Assembly (NCBI GenBank): GCA_029061225.1
Contig: JAIDSM010000019.1
Coordinates: forward strand, 1-41,942
Direction: 5' to 3'
Source of the DNA: Muribaculaceae bacterium
Lineage (GTDB): Bacteria > Bacteroidota > Bacteroidia > Bacteroidales > Muribaculaceae
DNA: 41,942 nt
In this document: positions 34,222 to 41,942 of the stretch, piece by piece
Layout of the letters: each line of letters starts with the position of its first letter
How positions within the stretch are numbered: position 1 is the stretch's first letter
The notes under the pieces: model-generated
What the model was told of the DNA's origin: nothing
The model's input: the letters and a program-made list of their open reading frames with translations, nothing else
The model's database searches: none
Position numbers and translations under genes: made by a program

Positions 34222-35469
34222 ATGAGAAAAAATTTAGCCATACTGTTTTCCATCATAGCCTTGCTCTTCTTTTCCTTCCCTGCTTTAGCTTCCGAAGGAG
34301 AGAAAGGACAGGTCGACGTGAAGGAAAATATCTTCCATCACCTCGGTGACGGCTACGGCTGGGAAGTGCCCTTCAGCCATACATACCGCATTCCGCTCCC
34401 GGTTATCGTAAGGGCGGAAGACGGCAGCTGGCACTGCTTCTCATCGGGCAGACTCGTGAAATATGAGGAGCATACCGATGCTAAGACAGGTAAGACACAC
34501 ACTGTAGCTGTTCCGCAAATTGTGACTATTGCTAAAGGAGACTGGCCCGATAGATACAAGTTTGTACTCGCTCATACGAGCAAGCATAAAAACAAAGTCG
34601 TGCAGCTCATCCCCACATCACCGGCAGATGAAGCGGAAGCCGAGAAAATCGCTTCAGCTCAGAACGATGAAATTGTAGACGGGTATGTCAAGTTTGACGG
34701 AAAATACTATAAGGAATACAAGCCATTTGACATCTCGATTACAAAGAATGTGCTCGCGCTCTTTATCGCGGCCGCTCTCGTGACCTGGATGGTGATGGGA
34801 CTTGTCAGGTTCTACACCCGCAAGGGTTTCAAGGCTCCCCGCAAGGGAATGGGATTTCTCGAGCTGTGCGTCGACTTCGTATATACCGGAGTTATTAAGA
34901 GCACTCTCGGAGCCAAGGCACCCAAATTCGCGCCCTATCTGCTTACGGCTTTCTTCTTTATCCTTGTGATGAACCTTCTCGGCCTGATCGTGATATTCCC
35001 GGGAGGCGCAAACCTTACAGGTAATATAGCCATCACTATTGTACTCGCAGTAATGACTTTCGTCATCACCAACATCAATGGCAACAAGCATTACTGGAAG
35101 GAGATTTTCTGGCCCGATGTGCCACTCCTTCTTAAGTTCCCCCTTCCCATCATGCAGGTTATCGAGATATTCGGTATCTTCACCAAACCGGCTGCACTCT
35201 GCGTGCGTCTCTTCGCCAATATGATGGGTGGCCATATGATCGTCATCACACTGACACTGCTCATCTTCATCTTCGCGGCTTATGGCGCGGCTGTGGCCGG
35301 AGTGTCAGCGGTAGTATCACTCCTCTTCTCTATCTTCATGCTCGCGCTTGATACTCTTGTGAGCTTCATACAGGCTTACGTGTTCACCCTTCTCTCTACC
35401 ATCTTCATATCGATGGCCGTTCATGAGGAACACGGCGAGCACCCCAAACTCGCAGAAAACGAGATCTAA
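34222..35469 (+). CDS. atpB: ATP synthase F0 subunit a with long N-terminal extension
   Basis: Subunit a forms the proton half-channels beside the c-ring. The 415-residue product is much longer than the usual 230-270: a signal-like N-terminus (1 to about 22, ending PALAS) is followed by about 150 residues of soluble, probably periplasmic sequence (HHLGDGYGWEVPFSHTY and so on) before the first core helix near 180. The core carries the essential arginine in KPAALCVRLFANMMGGH (about 330-346) and ends in a hydrophilic HEEHGEHPKL tail. This layout is typical of Bacteroidetes. ATG 34222 was chosen over an in-frame GTG at 34198, which lies inside atpC and would spoil the signal peptide. No atpI precedes it. 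Confidence 0.94.
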   Translation: MRKNLAILFSIIALLFFSFPALASEGEKGQVDVKENIFHHLGDGYGWEVPFSHTYRIPLPVIVRAEDGSWHCFSSGRLVKYEEHTDAKTGKTHTVAVPQIVTIAKGDWPDRYKFVLAHTSKHKNKVVQLIPTSPADEAEAEKIASAQNDEIVDGYVKFDGKYYKEYKPFDISITKNVLALFIAAALVTWMVMGLVRFYTRKGFKAPRKGMGFLELCVDFVYTGVIKSTLGAKAPKFAPYLLTAFFFILVMNLLGLIVIFPGGANLTGNIAITIVLAVMTFVITNINGNKHYWKEIFWPDVPLLLKFPLPIMQVIEIFGIFTKPAALCVRLFANMMGGHMIVITLTLLIFIFAAYGAAVAGVSAVVSLLFSIFMLALDTLVSFIQAYVFTLLSTIFISMAVHEEHGEHPKLAENEI

Positions 35470-35471
35470 TC

Positions 35472-35495
35472 ACGTACAACGTACAACGTAAAACG
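35472..35495 (+). repeat. ACGTACA-type repeat at the atpB-atpE junction
   Basis: Copies of ACGTACA and ACGTAAA run in tandem just after the atpB stop. The 16-base string at 35479-35494 recurs exactly at 40153-40168 after nuoI. Confidence 0.75.
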
Positions 35496-35535
35496 AAATA
35501 AACAATAACAATAATAACACTAAAAACACAAGACT

Positions 35536-35778
35536 ATGTTTTCAATGATTTTAGTAGCAGAAGCCCTCGCTTCATTCGGCGCAGCGTTCGGCGCAGGCCT
35601 CTCAGCAATCGGTGCAGGTATCGGTATCGGTAAAATCGGTAGCAGCGCTATGGAAGCAATCGCTCGCCAGCCCGAAAGCGCAGGCGACATCCGTTCCAAC
35701 ATGATCGTGATTGCCGCTCTTATCGAAGGTGTGGCTCTCTTCGCAGTGATCGTTTCCGCACTCGCACTCTTCATCTGA
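35536..35778 (+). CDS. atpE: ATP synthase F0 subunit c
   Basis: The 80-residue proteolipid has two helices joined by the polar loop ARQPES. The ion-binding carboxylate is Glu64 in AALIEGVALFA. Helix 1 (AAFGAGLSAIGAGIGIGKIG) lacks the Gln, and Glu64 is not followed by Ser or Thr, so the sodium signature is absent and proton coupling is inferred. ATG 35545 is a possible shorter start. The gene lies 66 bp after atpB, a junction filled with repeats and A-rich sequence. Confidence 0.96.
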   Translation: MFSMILVAEALASFGAAFGAGLSAIGAGIGIGKIGSSAMEAIARQPESAGDIRSNMIVIAALIEGVALFAVIVSALALFI

Positions 35779-35806
35779 TCGGCTTCGGCCATAAATTCTT
35801 TACAGA

Positions 35807-36301
35807 ATGGAATTATTCACGCCCGATTTTGGACTGGTTTTCTGGATGTTCATCGCCTTCATCCTTCTCTTCATCGTGCTTGCGAAGTGGGGATGGCCTG
35901 TGATCATCAAGCAGATGGAAGGGCGTGCTGACGCTATCGACAAAGGAGTGGAATACGCACGCGAGGCCAAGCAGCAGCTTGACAACGCCAAGGAGTCCGC
36001 TCAGCAGGTGATAGGTGAAGCTCAGGCCCGTCAGGCTGAAATGCTGCGCGAGGCTGCGAAAATGAAGAGCCAGATCATCGAGGAAGCCAAAAAAGAGGCT
36101 TCCGAAGAGGCCCGAAAGGTTATGGAGCAGGCAAAGGTCTCCATAGAGCAGTCGCGCAAGGAAGCAGAACTCCAGTTCAGAAATGAAGTTAGCAAGTTCT
36201 CTATCGACATCGCTGAGAAGATGGTAAGAAACCAGCTCAAAAACGATGAAGAGCAGCAGAAGCTTGTGAATAAGATGTTGGACGAAATAGAGAAGAACTG
36301 A
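35807..36301 (+). CDS. atpF: ATP synthase F0 subunit b
   Basis: Subunit b is the peripheral stalk. The 164-residue product has one N-terminal membrane helix (about 8-28, FGLVFWMFIAFILLFIVLAKWGWP) and then a long charged amphipathic helix rich in Glu, Lys, Ala and Gln that dimerises and contacts delta. Length is normal. atpH begins 4 bp after the stop, indicating coupled translation. Confidence 0.95.
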   Translation: MELFTPDFGLVFWMFIAFILLFIVLAKWGWPVIIKQMEGRADAIDKGVEYAREAKQQLDNAKESAQQVIGEAQARQAEMLREAAKMKSQIIEEAKKEASEEARKVMEQAKVSIEQSRKEAELQFRNEVSKFSIDIAEKMVRNQLKNDEEQQKLVNKMLDEIEKN

Positions 36302-36305
36302 GACA

Positions 36306-36851
36306 ATGAACGAGGGACTCATACCACAGCGCTATGCTAAGGCGCTCTATAAACTCGCTGTCGAGAGAGGTAACGCCGAAAAGGTCTACCTCGAGATGAA
36401 GACGGTAGCTGATTCGTTCGCCGCCAATCCCGGGTTGCAGAAAGTCCTCGCCAATCCTTTCGTGAAGCGTGAGGATAAGGAGAAGCTCCTCGTTTCCGCG
36501 GCAGGCGATCTCGTGGAAGATGACTATCGTTCATTTGTCAAGCTGATTCTCGACCGGAAAAGGGCTGACTTTGCTCAGCTTATGGCTCTTGCTTACTGCG
36601 ACATCTACCGTAAGGAAAATAAAATCGCAAGAGTAAGAATCATCACCGCGACAAAGCTTGACGAAACTATGATGCAGAAACTCCGCGACGTAGTGACTAA
36701 GGCTTATCCGGGAATGACCCTTGAATTCTCTTATGATGTTGATCCCGAACTCATCGGAGGGTTTGTGATCGATGTAGACGGCCAACGTCTCGACGCTTCG
36801 ATCAGCAATGAGATCGAACAATTACGTTTAAAACTTTTAAGAAGCAATTAA
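36306..36851 (+). CDS. atpH: ATP synthase F1 subunit delta
   Basis: Delta links the b stalk to the top of F1. The 181-residue protein starts with the conserved [16 protein letters not shown] and ends with the signature [20 protein letters not shown] followed by a short helix. The N-terminal six-helix domain and C-terminal region are both complete. It lies 4 bp after atpF and 2 bp before atpA. Confidence 0.95.
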   Translation: MNEGLIPQRYAKALYKLAVERGNAEKVYLEMKTVADSFAANPGLQKVLANPFVKREDKEKLLVSAAGDLVEDDYRSFVKLILDRKRADFAQLMALAYCDIYRKENKIARVRIITATKLDETMMQKLRDVVTKAYPGMTLEFSYDVDPELIGGFVIDVDGQRLDASISNEIEQLRLKLLRSN

Positions 36852-36853
36852 CA

Positions 36854-38431
36854 ATGCTTAACCCAAGCGAAATTTCAGATATTCTTAAGCAGCAACTCGA
36901 GAACGTCAGCTCTCAGGTGAAGTTTGAAGAGGTGGGCACCGTGCTCAGCGTCGGCGACGGCGTGGCACACGTCTACGGCCTCGAAAACGTTAAGGCCAGT
37001 GAGCTCGTTGAGTTTGAAAACGGCTCTACCGGTGTCGCGCTCAATCTCGAGGAAAGCAACGTGGGTGTTGTGCTTCTCGACGATGTGAATGCGGTGTCAG
37101 AAAACATGACGGTACGTCGCACGGGTGAGATTGCCTCTATACCGGTCGGCGATGGTCTCTTCGGTCGCGTTATCAATATCCTCGGCGAACCGATCGACGG
37201 CAACGGCCCCATAGAGGGTGAGTTGCTTCGCATGCCACTCGAGAGAAAAGCACCCGGCGTCATTTTCCGCCAGCCAGTGAAGCAGCCGCTCCAGACAGGT
37301 CTCAAGGCTATCGACTCTATGATTCCTATCGGCCGCGGACAGCGCGAGCTTATTATCGGCGACCGCCAGATCGGTAAGACAGCGATTGCAATCGACACCA
37401 TAATCAATCAGCGCGAGAACTTCCTCGCAGGCAAGCCCGTATACTGTATCTATGTGGCCATAGGCCAGAAGGCATCTACAGTGGCTTCCATAGTGCAGAC
37501 GCTCAAGAAGCACGGCGCAATGGATTATACGGTGGTCGTATCCGCTACCGCTTCTGACTCCGCCGCAATGCGCTACTACGCGCCTTTTGCTGGTGTAGCC
37601 ATCGGTGAGTTCATTCGCGATACCGGACGTGACGCTCTTATCGTCTACGACGACCTTTCAAAACAGGCTGTGGCTTACCGTGAGATCTCCCTTATCCTCA
37701 AGCGTCCGTCAGGACGAGAGGCATATCCCGGCGATATCTTCTATCTACACTCCCGTCTGCTCGAACGCGCGGCTAAGATCATCGACAACCAGCAGGTGGC
37801 GTCAAACATGAACGACCTTCCCGACGTGCTTAAACCGATCGTAAAAGGTGGCGGTTCGCTTACAGCCCTTCCGATCATCGAGACTCAGGCAGGCGACGTT
37901 TCGGCCTACATCCCGACCAACGTGATCTCAATCACCGACGGCCAGATATTCCTTGAGACGGCTCTCTTCAACCAGGGTATCCGTCCTGCCGTCAACGTAG
38001 GTATCTCCGTATCCCGTGTAGGTGGTAACGCCCAGATCAAACCGATGAAGAAAGTTGCTGGTACGCTTAAGATTGCTCAGGCTCAGTATCGTGAGCTCGA
38101 ATCATTCACCAAGTTTGGTGGTGATATCGACCCGGTGACCGCAAAGGTAATCGATACCGGACGTAAGAACCAGCAGCTCCTCATTCAGCCTCAGTATCAG
38201 CCCTGGCCTGTGGAAAATCAGGTTGCGGTCATATACTGTGGTGTAAACGGTCTACTTGAGAATGTGCCAATCGACAAGGTTCACGAGTTCGAGACCCTTT
38301 TCGTGCAGCTTCTCGAAGCTAAATACCGTAAGGAAGTGCTCGAAGAGATCAAGGCAGGTAATCTTTCCGACGACGTTCAGGCTAAGCTGCGTGAATGTGC
38401 GGCAGAGATCAGCGCCCGCTACAAAAAATAA
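36854..38431 (+). CDS. atpA: ATP synthase F1 subunit alpha
   Basis: Alpha provides the regulatory nucleotide sites and alternates with beta in the F1 hexamer. The 525-residue product carries the P-loop GDRQIGKTA with Lys175, the segment [17 protein letters not shown] (about 260-276) and the arginine-finger region with [14 protein letters not shown] (about 378-391). Length is slightly above the usual 500-513. It is followed by an unusually long 134-bp junction containing two perfect hairpins before atpG. Confidence 0.97.
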   Translation: MLNPSEISDILKQQLENVSSQVKFEEVGTVLSVGDGVAHVYGLENVKASELVEFENGSTGVALNLEESNVGVVLLDDVNAVSENMTVRRTGEIASIPVGDGLFGRVINILGEPIDGNGPIEGELLRMPLERKAPGVIFRQPVKQPLQTGLKAIDSMIPIGRGQRELIIGDRQIGKTAIAIDTIINQRENFLAGKPVYCIYVAIGQKASTVASIVQTLKKHGAMDYTVVVSATASDSAAMRYYAPFAGVAIGEFIRDTGRDALIVYDDLSKQAVAYREISLILKRPSGREAYPGDIFYLHSRLLERAAKIIDNQQVASNMNDLPDVLKPIVKGGGSLTALPIIETQAGDVSAYIPTNVISITDGQIFLETALFNQGIRPAVNVGISVSRVGGNAQIKPMKKVAGTLKIAQAQYRELESFTKFGGDIDPVTAKVIDTGRKNQQLLIQPQYQPWPVENQVAVIYCGVNGLLENVPIDKVHEFETLFVQLLEAKYRKEVLEEIKAGNLSDDVQAKLRECAAEISARYKK

Positions 38432-38440
38432 GACTTTACA

Positions 38441-38470
38441 GGTATGCGTCGCGTGAAACCGACGCATACC
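38441..38470 (+). promoter_or_regulatory. Perfect 11-bp hairpin after atpA
   Basis: GGTATGCGTCG (38441-38451) and CGACGCATACC (38460-38470) pair exactly across the loop CGTGAAAC. It begins 9 bp after the atpA stop. No T run follows, so an mRNA processing or stability role is more likely than full termination. Confidence 0.6.
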
Positions 38471-38491
38471 ACTAATAACATGTAATCCCAT

Positions 38492-38541
38492 GCTTGATTA
38501 AAGCCTTATATCGTTATTGCAACATAACCCTTTAATCAAGC
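38492..38541 (+). promoter_or_regulatory. Perfect 12-bp inverted repeat before atpG
   Basis: GCTTGATTAAAG (38492-38503) and CTTTAATCAAGC (38530-38541) are exact reverse complements separated by 26 bases. The right arm ends 24 bp before the atpG start. Confidence 0.6.
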
Positions 38542-38565
38542 CTGCGAAATTAAAATCTAAACACA

Positions 38566-39456
38566 ATGGCAACCCTCAGGGAACTAAAGACACGTATAGG
38601 CTCAGTGGCTTCGAGCGAAAAGATCACCGGCGCCATGAAGATGATTTCTTCAGCTAAGGTGCATAAGTTCGAGTCTTCGCTAAAGCAGCTCGTGCCCTAC
38701 CGTAATAAAATAAAGTCGGTCATGGCCCACATAATGCAGTCCGGCACCGACTTCAGCAGTCCGCTCATAGAGACTCGCCACGAGGTGAAGAAAATTGCCC
38801 TGGCCGTTTTCGGTAGCGACGACGGACTCTGCGGCGCTTACAACATCAATATCTTCAAGGCAGCGCTTGTTGAGATAAGACAGCTGCAGGCGAAATACGG
38901 ACCGGCGGTTGAAATAGACCTCTACCCTATCGGCCAGAAGATGCACAAGGCTCTTTCCAAAATCGCTGGACAGAACATACACGTGCAGAAGATTAAGGGA
39001 GTCGACTCAAAAATGGAGGCAGATAAAGTGAATGAATTCACCCATAGTCTGCGCGATAAATTCTCTTCAGGAGAATACGATCTCGTCTGCGTCGAATACA
39101 TGAAGTTCTTCTCCATGAGCCGACAGAAGGCGACGTTCGAAACTCTGTTTCCTATTTCCGGAGAGACCCTTCTCGAAGGTTCAGACAATGTATCGGCTAC
39201 CGGATTGACGATCTTCGAGCCTGATGCCAACAGCATTTTCAACGCTGTGCTCCCGATGTTCGTGCTTTCAACAATGCAGGAGATCACTATCGAGAACCGA
39301 GCTTCCGAACAGGCGGCCCGCGTCATGGCTATGCAGAGTGCCAACGACAATGCCAAGAAACTCCTCGAAGGTCTGCAGCTTGAATATAATAAGCTTCGAC
39401 AGGAAGGCATCACGACCGAACTTCTCGATATCCTCGGAGGCCAGGTGGAACGCTAA
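38566..39456 (+). CDS. atpG: ATP synthase F1 subunit gamma
   Basis: Gamma is the rotating central stalk. The 296-residue product starts with TLRELKTRIGSVASSEKITGAMKMISSAKV, the conserved N-terminal helix, and ends with the matching C-terminal helix (RASEQAARVMAMQSANDNAKKLL) that forms the coiled coil with it. The middle Rossmann-like domain includes GSDDGLCGAYNINIF. Complete and of normal length. It closes the atp block; nuoI begins 77 bp later. Confidence 0.96.
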   Translation: MATLRELKTRIGSVASSEKITGAMKMISSAKVHKFESSLKQLVPYRNKIKSVMAHIMQSGTDFSSPLIETRHEVKKIALAVFGSDDGLCGAYNINIFKAALVEIRQLQAKYGPAVEIDLYPIGQKMHKALSKIAGQNIHVQKIKGVDSKMEADKVNEFTHSLRDKFSSGEYDLVCVEYMKFFSMSRQKATFETLFPISGETLLEGSDNVSATGLTIFEPDANSIFNAVLPMFVLSTMQEITIENRASEQAARVMAMQSANDNAKKLLEGLQLEYNKLRQEGITTELLDILGGQVER

Positions 39457-39533
39457 AGAATCCTTAAGGACCCTAAAGACCTTAAAGCCCCCAAAGCCAA
39501 TTAAACAGAAATTAAACAAATTTAATCTAACAT

Positions 39534-40151
39534 ATGAGTAGTATTAAGGAATATTTTTCGTCGGTAGGTAAAGGCATCGCGAGTCTGGCGAAGGGTATGG
39601 CCGTGACCGGAAAGGAGTTCGTCACTCCCAAGGTCACCGAGCAGTATCCTGAAAACCGAAAGACTCTCAAGATCGCCGACCGATTCCGTGCGGAACTTAC
39701 GCTGATCGGCGATGACGCGACTCCGGCCTACAACAAATGTATCGCCTGCGGTATCTGCCAGATGAACTGCCCTAACAGCTCGATCGAACTCAAGACGAGA
39801 TTCGTTGAGTTGCCCGACGGCAAAAAGAAAAAAGTGCTCGACAAGTATTACTACGATCTCGGAAGCTGCACTTTCTGCATGCTTTGCGTGACGACTTGTC
39901 CGCAGGACGCACTCGAGTTCTCCAACGATTTCGAACAGGCTGTCTTCACTCGCGACAAACTCGTCAAACTTCTGAACGCTCATTCGGAAGTGACGGATGC
40001 TCAGGTGATAGCAGATGCCTCCAAGCCAAAACCCAAACCGGCAATGGATCCGGAGCAGCTTGCCAAGATCAAAGCCGAGGCTCTCGCAAAGGCTGCCGCG
40101 AAGAAGGCAGCTCAGCAGGCGGCTCAGAATCCCGAAAATCCAAAATCGTAA
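39534..40151 (+). CDS. nuoI: Complex I subunit NuoI with Ala/Lys-rich tail
   Basis: NuoI holds clusters N6a and N6b, which feed electrons to N2. Both 4Fe-4S motifs are intact: Cys69, 72, 75 and 79 in CIACGICQMNCP, and Cys112, 115, 118 and 122 in CTFCMLCVTTCP. The core ends near residue 155. The last 45 residues are a Lys/Pro then Ala/Lys/Gln-rich, probably disordered or helical tail (SKPKPKPAMDPEQLAKIKAEA and on) not needed for cluster binding. The gene resumes complex I immediately after atpG. Confidence 0.95.
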   Translation: MSSIKEYFSSVGKGIASLAKGMAVTGKEFVTPKVTEQYPENRKTLKIADRFRAELTLIGDDATPAYNKCIACGICQMNCPNSSIELKTRFVELPDGKKKKVLDKYYYDLGSCTFCMLCVTTCPQDALEFSNDFEQAVFTRDKLVKLLNAHSEVTDAQVIADASKPKPKPAMDPEQLAKIKAEALAKAAAKKAAQQAAQNPENPKS

Positions 40152-40171
40152 AACGTACAACGTAAAACAAC
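40147..40171 (+). repeat. ACGTACA-type repeat at the nuoI-nuoJ junction
   Basis: CGTAAAACGTACAACGTAAAAC starts within the nuoI stop codon region and shares the exact 16-base string 40153-40168 with the atpB-atpE junction (35479-35494). Confidence 0.75.
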
Positions 40172-40179
40172 TAATAACA

Positions 40180-40710
40180 ATGGATTCAGTAGGAAATATC
40201 ATACTCTACTTCGTAGTCGCCATCGTGATGGTGATTTCAGCCTATATGGCTGTCACTACGACCAAAATCCTCCGGGCTGCAACTTATCTACTGTTCTCTC
40301 TCATCTGTACCGCGGTTTTCTATTTCCAACTTGGATTTCAGTTCCTCGGTGCCGTGCAGATCGCAGTCTATGCAGGAGGCATTATGGTGCTGTTCGTGTT
40401 TGCGATCATCCTTACCCACAAGCCTAATGAAAAAAGCGCTCCGCTTGATGCTCACAGACAGATCACCGGTATCGCCGCTTCTGTCATAGGTGCGATCCTT
40501 CTCATCTTTGCTCTTTTCAAGATGCCTCTTGTGAAAGGAATTTCGCTCGCTCAGGCTTTCGAACAAGGCGGTTCTGTGCTCACTATGCACGACATAGGCA
40601 CTGCCCTCGTGGGTTCGGAAAAATACCAGTATCTTCTTCCTTTCGAGGCGGTCAGCGTTCTCCTGCTTGCCTGCATCATCGGAGGAGTCGTAATCGCTCG
40701 TAAGAAATAA
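40180..40710 (+). CDS. nuoJ: Complex I subunit NuoJ
   Basis: NuoJ is a five-helix membrane subunit whose third helix bends during proton pumping. The 176-residue product has the expected hydrophobic pattern and the conserved segment FQFLGAVQIAVYAGGIMVLFVFAI (about 52-75). ATG 40180 was chosen: the frame is open upstream to 40015 but that part overlaps nuoI and is hydrophilic. nuoK follows after 21 bp. Confidence 0.94.
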   Translation: MDSVGNIILYFVVAIVMVISAYMAVTTTKILRAATYLLFSLICTAVFYFQLGFQFLGAVQIAVYAGGIMVLFVFAIILTHKPNEKSAPLDAHRQITGIAASVIGAILLIFALFKMPLVKGISLAQAFEQGGSVLTMHDIGTALVGSEKYQYLLPFEAVSVLLLACIIGGVVIARKK

Positions 40711-40731
40711 TCCTGAAAATAGTTTTATATT

Positions 40732-41043
40732 ATGGATATAAGCATTTTATGGTATCTGGTGCCGAGCATTCTTCTCTTCGTATGTGGTGTCTACGGCTTC
40801 ATTACCCGCAAGAACATGATCGCAATGCTGATTTCGATTGAGCTAATGCTCAACTCAGCCGATCTCAATTTCGTGATTTACAACCGTTATCTGTTCCCCG
40901 GTACGATGGAAGGAATGATGTTTACTCTCTTCGCCATCGCCATCGCCGCAGCCGAGACTGCTATCGCTATCGCGCTCATCATCAATATCTACCGCGCTAT
41001 CGGCAACACTAATGTGACGGACATTAAAGAAATGAAATTCTAA
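40732..41043 (+). CDS. nuoK: Complex I subunit NuoK
   Basis: NuoK is a three-helix subunit related to MrpC. The 103-residue product carries the two conserved membrane glutamates, in SIELMLNSADLNFV (helix 2) and AAETAIAIALI (helix 3), both required for proton translocation in studied homologues. Length is normal. nuoL begins 15 bp later. Confidence 0.96.
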   Translation: MDISILWYLVPSILLFVCGVYGFITRKNMIAMLISIELMLNSADLNFVIYNRYLFPGTMEGMMFTLFAIAIAAAETAIAIALIINIYRAIGNTNVTDIKEMKF

Positions 41044-41058
41044 TCAATTCCCAAAGAT

Positions 41059-41942
41059 ATGGACATAACACTTCCAATTTTAATCCTTGCGATCCCAATT
41101 GCGATGTTCCTCATCTTGGGAATCGGAGGCGTTGTGATGCCACGCAAAGTTGCCGGTGTGCTCGGTATTCTCGGCATGGGCACATGTGCTGTGCTCGCCT
41201 ACACTGTGGCTTTCACATACTTCTTCAGCGGCGCGCCCGAATTCATTCTCGACGGCGTTCGCCAGCAGTTCCAGGTGTTCGATGTCACCTGGCTTGCCTT
41301 CACTGAGAAACTCGTCGTGAAGATCGGTTTCCTTCTCGATCCGATCTCCGCAATGATGCTCGTGGTCATCACCACAATCTCATTCTTCGTCCACCTCTAC
41401 TCATGGGGCTATATGGAGCATGAACCGGGCTTCCAGCGCTACTACGCATTTCTTAGCCTTTTCTCCTTCTCCATGCTCGGCCTCGTGGTCGCAACCAACA
41501 TCTTCCAGATGTACATCTTCTGGGAGCTCGTGGGTGTCAGCTCCTACCTGCTGATCGGATTCTTCTATAAGCTTCCTTCGGCAGTGTCGGCTTCAAAGAA
41601 GGCGTTTATCGTCACTCGTTTCGCCGACCTCGGATTCCTCATCGGTATTCTCGTACTCTCCTACTATACCGACACCTTCAACTTCCAGGCTCTTACTTCC
41701 GATCCTGAACTCGTGATGGCGGAATGTGGTGGAGCTACATTCCTCGGCGCTTCCGTCATGACATGGGCGATGGTGCTCATCTTCATGGGAGGTATGGGTA
41801 AGTCGGCGATGATGCCTCTCCACATCTGGCTTCCCGACGCAATGGAAGGTCCGACACCGGTATCTGCACTCATCCACGCCGCTACCATGGTTGTCGCTGG
41901 TGTCTATCTCGTATCCCGTCTGTTCCCCTGCTACTGTCAGGT
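41059..41942 (+). CDS. nuoL: Complex I subunit NuoL, 5' part (cut by window edge)
   Basis: NuoL is the distal antiporter-like proton-pumping subunit. About 294 residues are present before the window ends; the reading frame is open throughout. Visible signatures are FLLDPISAMMLVVITTISFF (about 93-112), HLYSWGYM, the helix-5 glutamate in FWELVGVSSYLLIGFFY (about 155-171) and MGGMGKSAMMPLHIWLPDAM with the continuation EGPTPVSALIHAATMVVAG (about 247-285). The full family length is about 620-690 residues, so more than half lies outside. nuoM and nuoN presumably follow. Confidence 0.95.
   Translation, partial: MDITLPILILAIPIAMFLILGIGGVVMPRKVAGVLGILGMGTCAVLAYTVAFTYFFSGAPEFILDGVRQQFQVFDVTWLAFTEKLVVKIGFLLDPISAMMLVVITTISFFVHLYSWGYMEHEPGFQRYYAFLSLFSFSMLGLVVATNIFQMYIFWELVGVSSYLLIGFFYKLPSAVSASKKAFIVTRFADLGFLIGILVLSYYTDTFNFQALTSDPELVMAECGGATFLGASVMTWAMVLIFMGGMGKSAMMPLHIWLPDAMEGPTPVSALIHAATMVVAGVYLVSRLFPCYCQ

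Overview
The window reads as a Bacteroidales chromosome segment, possibly a gut Muribaculaceae-type lineage (the family is a guess; the order is well supported). The support is: promoters of the Bacteroidetes type (TTTG, about 20 bp, TAnnTTTG) with no strong Shine-Dalgarno sites; a fused nuoCD and no nuoEFG; ATP synthase genes in the order atpD-C-B-E-F-H-A-G with a very short epsilon subunit and a long N-terminal extension on subunit a; a GH133/GT4/GH57 glycogen operon; and a C-terminal tail of the type IX secretion kind on an M6 peptidase. Nearly all of it is core or envelope gene content. No phage, insertion sequence, CRISPR array or tRNA was seen.

Layout. 1-2711 (+): an ApbE flavin transferase lipoprotein and a polytopic membrane protein. 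2747-8116 (-): a patatin-like phospholipase with an outer-membrane barrel, then a compact three-gene group read from 8116 down (small hypothetical, exported cyclophilin, DUF349 protein). 8299-10831 (+): a cytidylate kinase-like protein, the RNase P RNA gene with its terminator, and a YihY/BrkB membrane protein. 10893-15886 (+): a promoter, the glycogen debranching enzyme, a glycosyltransferase and a GH57 amylase with a lysine-rich tail, then a terminator. 16101-17962 (+): grpE-dnaJ, ending at a 16-bp perfect hairpin that faces the convergent M6 peptidase.

18052-21241 (-) holds the M6 peptidase, a predicted outer-membrane barrel protein and an ECF sigma factor whose promoter lies so close to its start codon that the mRNA may be leaderless. 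Divergent from it, 21411-28332 (+) encodes a small one-helix membrane protein of the kind that often accompanies ECF sigma factors, a Spy/CpxP-like periplasmic protein and a giant alpha-2-macroglobulin-like protein. This looks like an envelope-maintenance or stress module.

28475-41942 (+) is the most unusual part of the window. A strong promoter starts nuoA-B-CD-H, then the complete ATP synthase set atpD-C-B-E-F-H-A-G follows, and then complex I resumes with nuoI-J-K-L (nuoL is cut by the window edge). The proton pump that builds the gradient and the ATP synthase that spends it are therefore interleaved in one co-directional cluster, with no recognisable terminator inside. Hairpins sit at the nuoH/atpD and atpA/atpG junctions, and short degenerate tandem repeats fill several gene junctions. 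I found no clearly novel defence or mobile system; the best candidates for a second look are this merged respiratory cluster, the hairpin over the patatin start and the ECF/alpha-2-macroglobulin module.
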